A DNA stretch of 64,000 bases from Planctomyces sp. SH-PL14. GTDB taxonomy: Bacteria; Planctomycetota; Planctomycetia; Planctomycetales; Planctomycetaceae. The notes below the pieces were generated by a model. It was not told where the DNA came from and made no database searches. It saw nothing but the letters and a program-made list of their open reading frames with translations. Position numbers and translations under genes: made by a program. Each line of letters opens with the position of its first letter. Within the stretch, counting starts at the first letter, position 1. Shown here in pieces: positions 27,701 to 39,027 of this stretch. The DNA lies in the NCBI RefSeq assembly GCF_001610835.1, contig NZ_CP011270.1, positions 496,001 to 560,000 of the forward strand, in the 5' to 3' direction.

Positions 27701-28056
27701 AGTTCGACGAAGCCCGGGCCGCCTTCACCCGCGTGATCGAATCGCCGGACGGCAAGCGGACCGAAACGGCGGCGAAGGCCCAGTTCTACCTCGCGGAGAC
27801 GTTCCTCCTGCAGAAGAAGTACGCCGAGGCGCTCGAGGAGTATTACAAGGTCTACGTCAGCTACGCCTATCCGGAATGGCAGGCGATGGCCCTGTACCAG
27901 GCGATCCGCTGCGATCTCGAGCTCAAGCGTCCCGAAGGGGCGGCGAAGACCCTTGAGACCCTGAAGACGGGGTTCCCCGACAGCGAGTACACGAAGAAGG
28001 CCGAAGTCGAAGTCAAGGCGATCCTCGACAAGACCCAGCCCGAGAAACCGGCCTGA
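24784..28056 (+). CDS. Large TPR-repeat secreted protein
   Basis: 1090 residues. The N-terminal hydrophobic segment (about 17-35) looks like a signal peptide, with likely cleavage after SSAMA. The rest is made of tandem tetratricopeptide-like helical pairs, recognisable by repeats such as YYGQALIQTGKYAEARETF, YGRAIFGQ and FYLAETFLLQKKYAEALEEYYKV. It resembles the planctomycete/TolA-associated YbgF-like TPR proteins and probably scaffolds protein interactions in the periplasm. No catalytic motif is seen. It is first in an apparent operon with the histone deacetylase-like gene (72 nt downstream) and folP. Confidence 0.88.
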   Translation: MNTRSFGPSFSGLRSSFLLAEVVLLVTFIASSAMADADSEYGVALQFYKQQRWEQSAKLWADFIPRYPQSPRLPLAKLYYGQALIQTGKYAEARETFRDYVARYPAEADIPLARYRIAECSVFLNDLDAARAELKAFLSQHANHDLAEWAWQYQGEVLAKQGKFAEAADSFRTVLTKYQSGKLTEDAKFGLARAEEQLKHVPEAMALYRELAAAPNGRFAAESLFCLGTRFFDDRQYPQALEQFTAIEKRFPEHSLVPTARLHSGYVHFATRQYDAAAAEFEKVTQPPGLALTAQYWLGLCKKELGDFAAAIQILSRLDPQAKALRPLGQEVAFHWGDSELRQEHFDKARELFLEATRRDPAGELADDALYLASDAAVRAGRFDDAERMHAEFRRTYAQSGLALLEELVYGRAIFGQGNALEATDPAGAKARWASAAQVFERVARESTVPRTSILARIQLARVQARGKNFEAVVATLLPLKEELVSDQVPREYTEALVLLSNSLIELKRSEEAVTVLKVYQDSSPEKKNPVALSTLAVASAQLGKWDDARRAVASLAEAEPAGENLAYAAATVGDLAFRAEEWPAAAEMFQREVGLGEAYPKYWRALSDLGHTYINMEKWSDAAAAMSGVLQSKGQDGALISHITYLYGYALQKVGETGDAAVRTEKTAAAVKVFEEGYDRFRLPAEAKTPSETALRVSYNAYQCAKGAARCYARLEKSADADAWWEKAYNELTHQTDPKYRDLDVVLSEWAAMNNNAGNDARADELFQRLLKDFPGSQQAVVARLSVAQGMANAGETQQAIQAFEAILSQPKLPDEVRRTALLWLIDVAAETSDWSTSLANALAFEKAFPASEHRFYAKFRKAEALLQLAVRSPGGASIEAGRGSEQVDEAIKLLIELKQSKDVALKDSGSTIGQEEWYPQVWLLLTEAYFRIRNHTAVAANVEELRSQDPMSKFLYQMDEILGRSLNAQAKFDEARAAFTRVIESPDGKRTETAAKAQFYLAETFLLQKKYAEALEEYYKVYVSYAYPEWQAMALYQAIRCDLELKRPEGAAKTLETLKTGFPDSEYTKKAEVEVKAILDKTQPEKPA

Positions 28057-28128
28057 CGATCAGGCGTCCGGCAGGTCGCGGGTGGCCGCGCTAAATCGGA
28101 ACGGAAGTGGTCGCGACAGGGATGGTGG

Positions 28129-29058
28129 ATGCAGGTCTTCTATACGGATCAGTTCGTCCTGCCGCTCCCCGACGGTCATCGGTTTCCGATGCGGCGGTAC
28201 TCTCTCCTGCGGGAGACGCTCCAGGAGCGGGAGATCGTTCCTCGCGAGCAGTTCCACGTCCCTGCCGCGGCGACGGACGACCAGCTCCGGCTCGTCCATA
28301 CGGCAGCCTATGTGGAGCGGGTCCGGACCGGGACTCTGTCGGAGGATGAGCAGCGGCGGATCGGATTCCCCTGGTCGCCGCAGATGGTTGAGCGGTCCCG
28401 GCGGTCCGTCGGAGCGACGATCTCGGCGGGCCGTGCAGCCCTTGAGGAACGGGTCGCGGTCAATCTGGCCGGGGGAACGCATCATGCCTTCACCGATCGC
28501 GGATCGGGCTACTGCGTCTTCAACGACGTCGCGGTGGCGATCCGGGTCCTGCAGTCGGAGCAGCGGGTCGGGCGGTGCGTCGTGATCGACCTCGACGTCC
28601 ATCACGGAGACGGGACGGCGGCGATCTTCGCCGACACCCCGGAGGTCTTCACGGTTTCGCTCTTCGCACGGAAGGCGTTTCCTTCGCGAAAGCCGCCGGG
28701 GAGTCTCGACGTCCCACTCGAGCCGGGAACCGGCGATGCCGAGTACCACGCCGCACTCGATGCCACTCTGCGTGTCGTCGAAGCGGAATCCCGGTTCGAC
28801 ATCCTCTTCTATCTCGCCGGGGCCGATCCCTTCGAGAAGGACCTGCTCGGCGGCCTGGCGCTTACGAAGGAGGGACTGGCGGAGCGGGACCGGAGGGTGT
28901 TTCAGTTCGCCCGCCGTCAGGGGCTGCCGGTCGCGATCTCGATGGCGGGTGGATATGCGAGCGACGTCCGCGATATTGTCGACATCCAGGCCCGGACGGT
29001 CGAACTCGCCCGGGAGATCCTGGATCCCGAAACCCCCGCTGCTCCTGGAGTACGTTGA
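28129..29058 (+). CDS. Histone deacetylase-family (AcuC-like) amidohydrolase
   Basis: 309 residues, the normal length of bacterial class II HDAC-like enzymes. It shows LVHTAAYV, the active-site pair GGTHHAF, the zinc-binding DLDVHHGDGT and the C-terminal SMAGGY with the catalytic Tyr region. These zinc amidohydrolases deacetylate proteins, polyamines or acetyl-CoA synthetase (AcuC); the target here cannot be deduced. It sits between the TPR gene and folP, with only five bases between its stop and the folP start, so it is co-transcribed with folP. Confidence 0.93.
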   Translation: MQVFYTDQFVLPLPDGHRFPMRRYSLLRETLQEREIVPREQFHVPAAATDDQLRLVHTAAYVERVRTGTLSEDEQRRIGFPWSPQMVERSRRSVGATISAGRAALEERVAVNLAGGTHHAFTDRGSGYCVFNDVAVAIRVLQSEQRVGRCVVIDLDVHHGDGTAAIFADTPEVFTVSLFARKAFPSRKPPGSLDVPLEPGTGDAEYHAALDATLRVVEAESRFDILFYLAGADPFEKDLLGGLALTKEGLAERDRRVFQFARRQGLPVAISMAGGYASDVRDIVDIQARTVELAREILDPETPAAPGVR

Positions 29059-29063
29059 ACGGA

Positions 29064-29948
29064 ATGTCGCCAGATCCTGCGTTCCCTCTGGAGTCGAATC
29101 CCGTGTGGGCGTTTGGTCCCCGCCGCTGGGCGAAGGGGCCGCTGCCGCGGATCTTCGGCATCGTGAATGTGACGCCGGACAGTTTTTCGGACGGCGGAGC
29201 GTACTTCGGGCCGGACGACGCGGTCAGGCGGGGCCGGCAACTGGTGGACGAAGGGGCGGACATTCTCGACGTCGGTGGGGAGTCGACGCGGCCGGGATCG
29301 GAAAGCGTCACTGTCGAGGAAGAGCTGCGGCGGGTGGTCCCGGTGATCGAGCGGCTCTCGGCCGAGACGTCCGTGCCGATCTCGGTCGATACGACGAAGG
29401 CGGCCGTGGCCCGCGCGGCGCTGGCGGCGGGGGCTTCGATCGTCAACGACATCTCCGGGCTGACCTTTGATCCGGAGATGGTCCCGCTGTGCGCGGCGTC
29501 CGATTGCGGGGTTGTGGTGATGCACATCCAGGGGACGCCGCAGACGATGCAGATCGATCCCCGGTACGACGATGTTGTGGGGGAGATTGACGGGTTTCTT
29601 CAGGGGCAGGTGTCGTTGCTGGGGCGGGCGGGGATTGCGGAGGAGCGGGTGCTCCTCGATCCCGGGATTGGTTTCGGGAAGACGCCCCGGCACAACGTGG
29701 AGATCCTGCGAGGACTCAACGCGTTCCGGCGGCGGGGCCGGCCGGTGCTGATTGGTCATTCCCGGAAGCGATTTTTGGGTCGGATCGTCGGGCATCCGCT
29801 TGATGAGCGGGAGGCGGCGACGGTGGGGGTCAGTATTGCCGCGGCGCAGTTGGGGGCGGATTACTTGCGGGTTCATGATGTTCGCCAGACGAGAGATGCG
29901 TTGCTGGCGTGGTCGGCTGTCCTGGGGGGACCGGCCGGCGACTTGTGA
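29064..29948 (+). CDS. folP: Dihydropteroate synthase
   Basis: 294 residues. The two diagnostic motifs are present: GIVNVTPDSFSDGG, and the pterin-binding DVGGESTRPGS. The C-terminal GHSRKRFLG supplies the conserved Ser-Arg-Lys. It condenses p-aminobenzoate with the pterin pyrophosphate in folate synthesis, in the cytoplasm. The start ATG follows the HDAC-like stop by five bases; the open frame upstream is a shadow of that gene. Repeat copy E begins ten bases after the stop. Confidence 0.96.
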   Translation: MSPDPAFPLESNPVWAFGPRRWAKGPLPRIFGIVNVTPDSFSDGGAYFGPDDAVRRGRQLVDEGADILDVGGESTRPGSESVTVEEELRRVVPVIERLSAETSVPISVDTTKAAVARAALAAGASIVNDISGLTFDPEMVPLCAASDCGVVVMHIQGTPQTMQIDPRYDDVVGEIDGFLQGQVSLLGRAGIAEERVLLDPGIGFGKTPRHNVEILRGLNAFRRRGRPVLIGHSRKRFLGRIVGHPLDEREAATVGVSIAAAQLGADYLRVHDVRQTRDALLAWSAVLGGPAGDL

Positions 29949-29958
29949 TCGCCTCTCA

Positions 29959-30280
29959 CCGGGTCCAGGGGCACCCTGGTGGGGAGTGCAGAGGGGCAAC
30001 GCCCCATTGCCCGCCGGAGGCCCGGCCGTCGAGAGATATCGAAAGGAGTGGGTGTCCAAGCGCGGACACCGCGTCGTATGCCCCCTCACCAACCCGCGGG
30101 GCTTGCAAAGCGAGCGGTGTGGTTAGAGGGAGTCCTCAACACCGGTTCCACAAAACGGACGTCCGTTGTGTACCACGGTTCCTCACAGGAGTGCCTCCGG
30201 CGGCAAGGGGTTGCCCCCTTGACCCCAGTGGCCGTGGCACGATGGGTTTGAGGTGGCATAGCTGTACCGGCAAGAACGCG
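29959..30280 (+). repeat. 320-bp dispersed element, copy E
   Basis: Full-length copy starting ten bases after the folP stop, in the gene's orientation. The 5' hairpins match copy A. The 3' hairpin is shortened to AAGGGG-TTG-CCCCCTT, with pairing retained. Confidence 0.9.
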
Positions 30281-30392
30281 GTTCCCAACAACGGAATTCA
30301 CACCCGCTCGCTGGACGCTCCGAAGACCCTGTGGCACAATCTCTCGATGGATCGCTACCGCGAGCCGATTCCCGGCTCCCATCGACACAGCA

Positions 30393-30445
30393 CGACAGCC
30401 CGAAGCCGCGACGAGTTCACCACTCGTCCCCGCTCCGGGCTGTGC
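30393..30445 (+). promoter_or_regulatory. Long imperfect hairpin upstream of ribE
   Basis: Arms from GACAGCCCGAAGC to GACGAGT (30393-30416) and from ACTCGTC to GGGCTGTGC (30422-30445) pair over about 18 of 24 positions around a 5-nt loop. It lies 85 nt before the riboflavin synthase start. It does not match the canonical FMN riboswitch. A regulatory leader role is inference. Confidence 0.45.
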
Positions 30446-30530
30446 GCTTTGATCGGCTGCCACCACTCTACAGGCACCGGTCGATCGAACGTCTTCCTGC
30501 GATCCCCGCATCACTCTCCCCTGATCGGAC

Positions 30531-31173
30531 ATGTTTACCGGACTCGTTGAAGGCCGCGGCGTCGTGCGGGCCCTCCGGCCCGCCGGAGCTTCCCTGGACC
30601 TCGGAATCGAGGCTCCCGAAGACCTGCGCCGTCCCAACGATCCCGCGAAACTCGGTGACAGCATCGCCACGAACGGCTGCTGCCTGACCCTCGTCGGAAC
30701 CGACGACGGCCTGTGGTGGTTCCAGGCCGGACACGAGACCCTGGCCAAGACCAACCTCGGACGCCTCGAAGTCGGCAGCCCGGTCAACCTCGAGCGGTCC
30801 CTCCCGGTCAACGCCCGCCTCGGCGGCCACTTCGTTCAAGGACACGTCGATGGCCTCGCAACCGTCGAGCGGATCGGCCGGACCGGCGAATGGATCGACA
30901 TGGTGTTTCGCGTCGCCCCCGCCCTGACGCGGCAAATGGTCCAGAAAGGCTCGATCGCCATCGACGGCGTCAGCCTCACGCTCGTCACCGTCGAGCCCGA
31001 ACTGTTCAGCGTCATGCTGATCCCGCACACACTCTCGGTCACGACGCTCGGGATCCGGCAGGTCGGCGATCCGGTGAACATCGAGACCGACATCCTCGGA
31101 AAATACGTCGAGAAGCTGGTGGGGGACCTGCAGTCCCACGCACCGGCGCTGCAACGGGGGAATGGAACGATTC

Positions 31174-31184
<11 letters not shown>
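30531..31184 (+). CDS. ribE: Riboflavin synthase alpha chain
   Basis: 217 residues made of two homologous lumazine-binding barrels (about 1-97 and 98-195). Diagnostic features are MFTGLVEGRG at the start, GDSIATNGCCLTL, GGHFVQGHVDG and SIAIDGVSLTL in the second half. It dismutates two 6,7-dimethyl-8-ribityllumazine molecules to riboflavin. Its 3' end overlaps the rsmA start by 11 bases. The family is usually called RibE or RibC depending on species. Confidence 0.96.
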
Positions 31185-34781
<3,597 letters not shown>

Positions 34782-34856
34782 ACGACACCCGTCACGAAAC
34801 ACGCACAGCCGAACGGCGTCCAGAGGGCGCCCTTCGGCTGTCGTCGTTTTCCGAGG

Positions 34857-34961
34857 TTAAACACCAAGGCACCAAGGAGGCACCAAGAACACAAAGGGGA
34901 GCGCCCGGCGGGGTACGTCTTGGTGACCTTTGTGCCTCCTTTGTGTCTTGGTGTTTAACCT
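34857..34961. repeat. CACCAAGG-type palindromic repeat, left of glycosyltransferase
   Basis: The left arm from GTTAAACACCAAGGCACCAA and the right arm ending TCTTGGTGTTTAAC are inverted copies, each containing further CACCAAG or CTTTGTG units. The unit is widespread in environmental bacterial genomes. A related copy lies on the other side of the glycosyltransferase gene. Confidence 0.85.
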
Positions 34962-34969
34962 AATCGGCC

Positions 34970-36076
34970 CTAGCTGGCCGACTGAGAAACGGCGGGCCGC
35001 TCGGCAGTCCCTTCGCGGGAAGCAGGAGGCTGGGGCTTCTTGGCCCGCCGCAGGAGGTCGACGAGCCGCCGCGGCAGGAGGCTCTTCAGCAGCGTCCGCC
35101 AGCTGCGACCGGGGGTCCGCCGCGTCCCCATGGCGCGAAGGGCGTGGATCGCGCTCTCCACGCTCTGTCCATTCTCCAGAAGCTCGTCCGCCAGCCAGTC
35201 GTGGGCGTCGGCCAGTGCCGCCCGGATCTGGCTGGAGGAGAGGGCCAGGCGGGAGCGGTGCTGGTGCAGCTCCTCGTGGAGCGTCCGGAGGAACGAGCGG
35301 GCGAAGTGCAGGCTGTTCTCGCGGTTCGTGATGTGATCGCCGATGCCGACCCGGTACAGGATCGACGGCACGTCGATGAAGGCGACGGGCCCCAGGCGGC
35401 AGGTCGCCAGGTGATATTTGAAGTCTTCGCCGCCGCGGAGCATCCCCGTATCGAAGGGGCCGACCTGGCGGGCCCACTCCTGCTTGACCAGGACCGTGGG
35501 GGTGTGGACCAGGTTCCCGCGGAACATCGTGGAGTAGATGTCTCCGACCCCCACGTCGGCGTCCTTCCACTCCCCGACGACCTCGGGACAGTAGCTCGAC
35601 AGCGGCCGCAGTTCCGGGAACGGTGTCTCGCCGGGGAGGTGCTGGTAGGCGGAGTACATTCGCTTCAGGTAGTTCGCCTGATGCGGAGTCTTGTCCGGGC
35701 GGATCGCGTCCATGTTGGTCCACAGCATCCCGACCTCCGGGAAGCGGCTGGCGACGCGGAGCTGCAGAGAGAGCTTCCAGGGATGCCAGATGTCATCCGA
35801 GTCGAGGAAGGCGATCCACTCGCCCCGGGCCTGCGAGAGGGCAAAGTTGCGGGCGGCGGAGACCCCCTGGTTGGCCTGGCGGAAGGCCCGCACCCGGCCG
35901 TCGCGGGAGGCATAGTCGGCGAGAACGCGGGGGGTGCTGTCCCGGGAGCCGTCGTCGACGACCAGGACTTCCAGGTTGGTCCAGGTCTGGGCGAGGGCGC
36001 TCTCGATCGCCTCCCCGACAAAGCGGACCCGGTTGTAGGTCGGAAGGACGATCGAAATCAGCGGCGTGTCAGTCAT
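34970..36076 (-). CDS. Family 2 glycosyltransferase
   Basis: 368 residues. A GT-A fold is shown by ISIVLPTYNR at the N-terminus, VVDDGSRDST at 39-48 and the metal/nucleotide-binding LDSDD at 91-95. A later GGEDFKYHL is typical of the acceptor/catalytic-base region (ED motif). The C-terminal 100 residues are helical and basic. It transfers a sugar from a nucleotide donor, probably onto a cell-surface glycan; donor and acceptor are unknown. The gene is isolated, with palindromic CACCAAGG-type repeats on both sides, a hint that it may have moved as a unit. Confidence 0.92.
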   Translation of the reverse strand: MTDTPLISIVLPTYNRVRFVGEAIESALAQTWTNLEVLVVDDGSRDSTPRVLADYASRDGRVRAFRQANQGVSAARNFALSQARGEWIAFLDSDDIWHPWKLSLQLRVASRFPEVGMLWTNMDAIRPDKTPHQANYLKRMYSAYQHLPGETPFPELRPLSSYCPEVVGEWKDADVGVGDIYSTMFRGNLVHTPTVLVKQEWARQVGPFDTGMLRGGEDFKYHLATCRLGPVAFIDVPSILYRVGIGDHITNRENSLHFARSFLRTLHEELHQHRSRLALSSSQIRAALADAHDWLADELLENGQSVESAIHALRAMGTRRTPGRSWRTLLKSLLPRRLVDLLRRAKKPQPPASREGTAERPAVSQSAS

Positions 36077-36339
36077 GATCCGGACAATGCGAACGATGGG
36101 CGTCTTCGGTCCGGCAAGACTACTGTTGTCCCTGAATTGAGGCGGTCGGCACTTGCCGCGGAAATTTCGATTTCACGAAACGACGTTGTGCCGGAAGAAT
36201 CGGTACGACTGTTCCGGCATGTCGCCTTTCGACAACGGCGAATTGTCCGCAGTAAGTCGCTGTCCCGCGATGCTTTACGGCATCGAAGCTGACGGGGCCG
36301 TAAGATTCCGAGCTTAAATGGCCCTCAGAGGCGAAACAC

Positions 36340-36433
36340 CCGGACAACAAGAACGCACCAAGGCCACCAAGAGGCAGACGGCAGGGCCAAGCTTGGTGCT
36401 CTTGGTGCCCCCTTCGTGCCTTGGTGTTTAACA
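36340..36433. repeat. CACCAAGG-type palindromic repeat, right of glycosyltransferase
   Basis: GCACCAAGGCCACCAAGAGG on the left and a CTTGGTGCTCTTGGTGCC arm ending CCTTGGTGTTTAAC on the right form an imperfect palindrome of the same family as 34857-34961. It sits just downstream of rpoN (minus strand end at 36463) and upstream of the glycosyltransferase start. Confidence 0.82.
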
Positions 36434-36462
36434 ACCAGCCCGCGCACGCCGACAATCGGCCT

Positions 36463-37947
36463 CTAGAACTCCCGCCGCTGCCGCGACGAGGGAATGTTGA
36501 GGGCCTTGCGGTACTTCGTCACCGTCCGCCGGGCGAGCTGGAAGCCGTGCTTCGCCAGGGCCTCGACGATCTCGTCATCGCTGAGCGGGTTCCGCTTGTC
36601 CTCGTTGTCGACGACTTCCTTGAGCTTGATTCGGATGATGTCCCAGGCGACCTCTTCGCCGTCCGCGGTCGTCGTCCCCCCACCGAAGAACCGCTTGAGG
36701 GGGAAAATTCCCCGCGGCGTCTCGATGTGCTTGTCGCCGACCGCCCGGGAAATCGTCGTCACGTGGACGCCGACGACATCCGCGATGTCCTGCATCTTGA
36801 GCGGCTTGATGTGGTCCGGACCCTCTTCGAGGAACTCGGACTGCCGGTCGACGATCGCCTGCGCCACCTTCCGCAGGGTCTGATACCGCTGCTCGATGGC
36901 GTCGATCAACCACTTGGCGGATTCGATCTTCTTCTTGACGAACTCCTTCGTCTGCGGATCCGGGTTCCCTTCCAGGAGCCGCAGGTACCGCTTGCTGATC
37001 CGGAGCTGCGGGACGTACTCGTCGATCAGCTCGACGAACCACTTCCCGTCGTCGTCCTTCTGGACCCGGAGGTCCGCCGTCACGGTCTGGACCGGCATCG
37101 GCTCGAAGCCGCGGCCCGGATAGGGATTCAGGGTCCGCATCTGCTCGATCGTCGCCTTGATGTCGTCGATCGAGTAGCCCGTCTTCCGCTGAATGAGCGG
37201 CAGGCGGTTCTGCATGATGTCGTCAAGGTGGCCGGAGATGATCGTGATCAGCATCTCGCGGAGCGGCGTGTCCGGCTTGATCTGGAGCAGCAGGCACTCG
37301 CGGAGGTCCCGCGCGCCGACCCCCGGCGGATCGAGCTTCTGGATCAGTCGGAGCGTCTCTTCGGCCTTGGCCATGTCAATCGACTGGCCGAAAACCTGGA
37401 CCATCTCGGGGAGCGAGCTCTGCATCCGGCCGTTGGCGTCCAAGTTCTGGATCAGGTATTCGCCGAAGGCCCGAACCTCGGGGCTGACCTGGAAGTAGTG
37501 GAACTGGTCGACGAGGTACTCATGGAGCGACTGCGGCCGCTCCTCGGCGTTGGCCATCACGTCGTGGGCCCGCTCGCCGTCCTCTTCCATCCGGTTGCTG
37601 GAGGGCTTGGAGCCGGAGGTGTAGTTGTCTTCCGGCCAGTCCTCGGCAATCTCGATGAGGCGCTCGAAGTCGGAGGCGTTGTTGTCTTCCTCGCCGGCGT
37701 TCAGCTCGCGGCGCTCGACGTCCTTGATAGGGGCCTGATCGAAGTCCGGTCCCTCGGCGACTTCGCCGTTCGTCGCTTCGCTCTTTCCCTCGACGCGCTG
37801 CAGGAGCGGATTCTCCGCCATCTCCTGGTCAATGCGTTCCTCCAGCTCCGTGAGGGGCATCTGGAGGATCTCCATCGACTGAATCATGCGCGGCGCGAGG
37901 ACCTGCTGGAGGCTTTGCCGCTGGAATTGGCCGATGTTGAGGTGCAT
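36463..37947 (-). CDS. rpoN: RNA polymerase sigma-54 factor
   Basis: 494 residues. The Gln-rich activator-interacting region I is at the N-terminus (GQFQRQSLQQVLAPRMIQSMEILQMP). An acidic region II follows. The core-binding domain contains LDPPGVGARDLRECLLLQ, and the DNA-binding part has VGVHVTTISRAVGDKH. The RpoN box is ARRTVTKYRKALNIPSSRQRR at the C-terminus. It directs RNA polymerase to -24/-12 promoters and needs enhancer-binding ATPases. It is the last gene of the run dnaX-ybaB-recR-rpoN, 51 nt after recR. Confidence 0.96.
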   Translation of the reverse strand: MHLNIGQFQRQSLQQVLAPRMIQSMEILQMPLTELEERIDQEMAENPLLQRVEGKSEATNGEVAEGPDFDQAPIKDVERRELNAGEEDNNASDFERLIEIAEDWPEDNYTSGSKPSSNRMEEDGERAHDVMANAEERPQSLHEYLVDQFHYFQVSPEVRAFGEYLIQNLDANGRMQSSLPEMVQVFGQSIDMAKAEETLRLIQKLDPPGVGARDLRECLLLQIKPDTPLREMLITIISGHLDDIMQNRLPLIQRKTGYSIDDIKATIEQMRTLNPYPGRGFEPMPVQTVTADLRVQKDDDGKWFVELIDEYVPQLRISKRYLRLLEGNPDPQTKEFVKKKIESAKWLIDAIEQRYQTLRKVAQAIVDRQSEFLEEGPDHIKPLKMQDIADVVGVHVTTISRAVGDKHIETPRGIFPLKRFFGGGTTTADGEEVAWDIIRIKLKEVVDNEDKRNPLSDDEIVEALAKHGFQLARRTVTKYRKALNIPSSRQRREF

Positions 37948-37998
37948 TGCTGGTTCTGACTCAGTTCCGTGTGATCCGAGGCCGAAACGGGGCGGGTC

Positions 37999-38625
37999 TC
38001 AAAACGACTGTCGCCCCCGCAGGGCATCGGACAGCATTTCCTTGTTCGCAAATTCGAGCACGCTCCCGGTGGCGATTCCGCGGGCCAGCCGGGTGATCTG
38101 CACCCCGCTCTCTTCGAGCAGGTTGGAGATGAAGAGGGCGGTGCCGTCCCCTTCCAGGGTCGGGTTCGTCGCCATGATGATCTCGCGGACGCCGTCGCGG
38201 CGGACCCGCTGCTGCAGGGCTTCGATCGTCAGGTCGGAGGGGCCGATCCCCTCCAGCGGGGAGAGCCGGCCGCCGAGGACGTGGTATGTCCCCTGGAAGA
38301 CTCCCGTGTTCTCGAGGATCGTCACGTCCCGCGGCTGCTCGACGACGCAGACGAGCGTCCGGTCGCGGCGCGAGTCCGCGCAGACGGTGCACAGTTCCTG
38401 GTCGGTGAGGTTGAAGCAGATCGTGCAGCGGCGGATCGACTGCTTGACCTCGCGGATCGCCTCCGCCAGCCGCATCGCCTCGGGAGTCGTGGCGCTGATG
38501 ATGTAGTTCGCCAGCCGCTCCGCGCTCTTGCGGCCGATTCCCGGCAGCGCGGCAAACTCATTGATGAGCCGGCCGACGGCGGGGCCGAACGGGTGCTGTT
38601 CCGGCGGGAAGGTTTTGACGGGCAT
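37999..38625 (-). CDS. recR: Recombination mediator RecR
   Basis: 208 residues, full length. The helix-hairpin-helix [13 protein letters not shown] is at about 28-40. The zinc finger has Cys67, Cys70, Cys79 and Cys82. The Toprim domain follows ([26 protein letters not shown]). The C-terminal Walker-like [11 protein letters not shown] is also typical. It loads RecA with RecO/RecF during gap repair. Its position directly after dnaX and ybaB is the conserved bacterial order. Confidence 0.96.
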   Translation of the reverse strand: MPVKTFPPEQHPFGPAVGRLINEFAALPGIGRKSAERLANYIISATTPEAMRLAEAIREVKQSIRRCTICFNLTDQELCTVCADSRRDRTLVCVVEQPRDVTILENTGVFQGTYHVLGGRLSPLEGIGPSDLTIEALQQRVRRDGVREIIMATNPTLEGDGTALFISNLLEESGVQITRLARGIATGSVLEFANKEMLSDALRGRQSF

Positions 38626-38661
38626 GGGGCGGAGCCTCTCCGAGGCGGGGACGCGCGGGCC

Positions 38662-39009
38662 TCAGGAGCCGAGTCCAAGCTGGGACATCGCCTGCTGGAG
38701 GGCAGCGTTGTCTCCCCCCATCACCCCCGACATCTCGCGGGTGGCGGCCTCCTTGGCCTTGGCGACGGCGTCGTTGACCGCCTCGCTGATCGCGGTCTCC
38801 ATCCGGTCCGATCCGTTGGCGAGGGCGGCCGGAGCGACCCGGCAGCCGACCAGCTGGTGGTCACCGGTCATCTCGACCGTCACGAGGCCGTCGGCGGAGG
38901 TCCCTGAGACGCGAAGCGTGGCGAGCTTCTGCTTCATCTCGGACATCCGCGACTGCATGTCCCCCATCTGCTTCATCAGCTGGGCGATATTTCCGAGTCC
39001 CTTGAACAT
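38662..39009 (-). CDS. ybaB: YbaB/EbfC nucleoid-associated protein
   Basis: 115 residues. The tweezer-shaped dimer family is identified by the N-terminal coiled coil (IAQLMKQMGDMQSRMSEMKQKL), the conserved G...VTVEMTGDHQLVGCRVAP strand region and the C-terminal helix with EAVNDAVAKAKEA. It binds DNA without strong sequence specificity. It lies 18 nt after dnaX and 36 nt before recR, the classical operon order. Confidence 0.95.
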   Translation of the reverse strand: MFKGLGNIAQLMKQMGDMQSRMSEMKQKLATLRVSGTSADGLVTVEMTGDHQLVGCRVAPAALANGSDRMETAISEAVNDAVAKAKEAATREMSGVMGGDNAALQQAMSQLGLGS

Positions 39010-39027
39010 CGGCGATTTCCTCTCGTT

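Noticed and set aside
30281-30530. FMN riboswitch upstream of ribE
   Set aside because: Conserved RFN sequence blocks are missing; only one long hairpin is seen.
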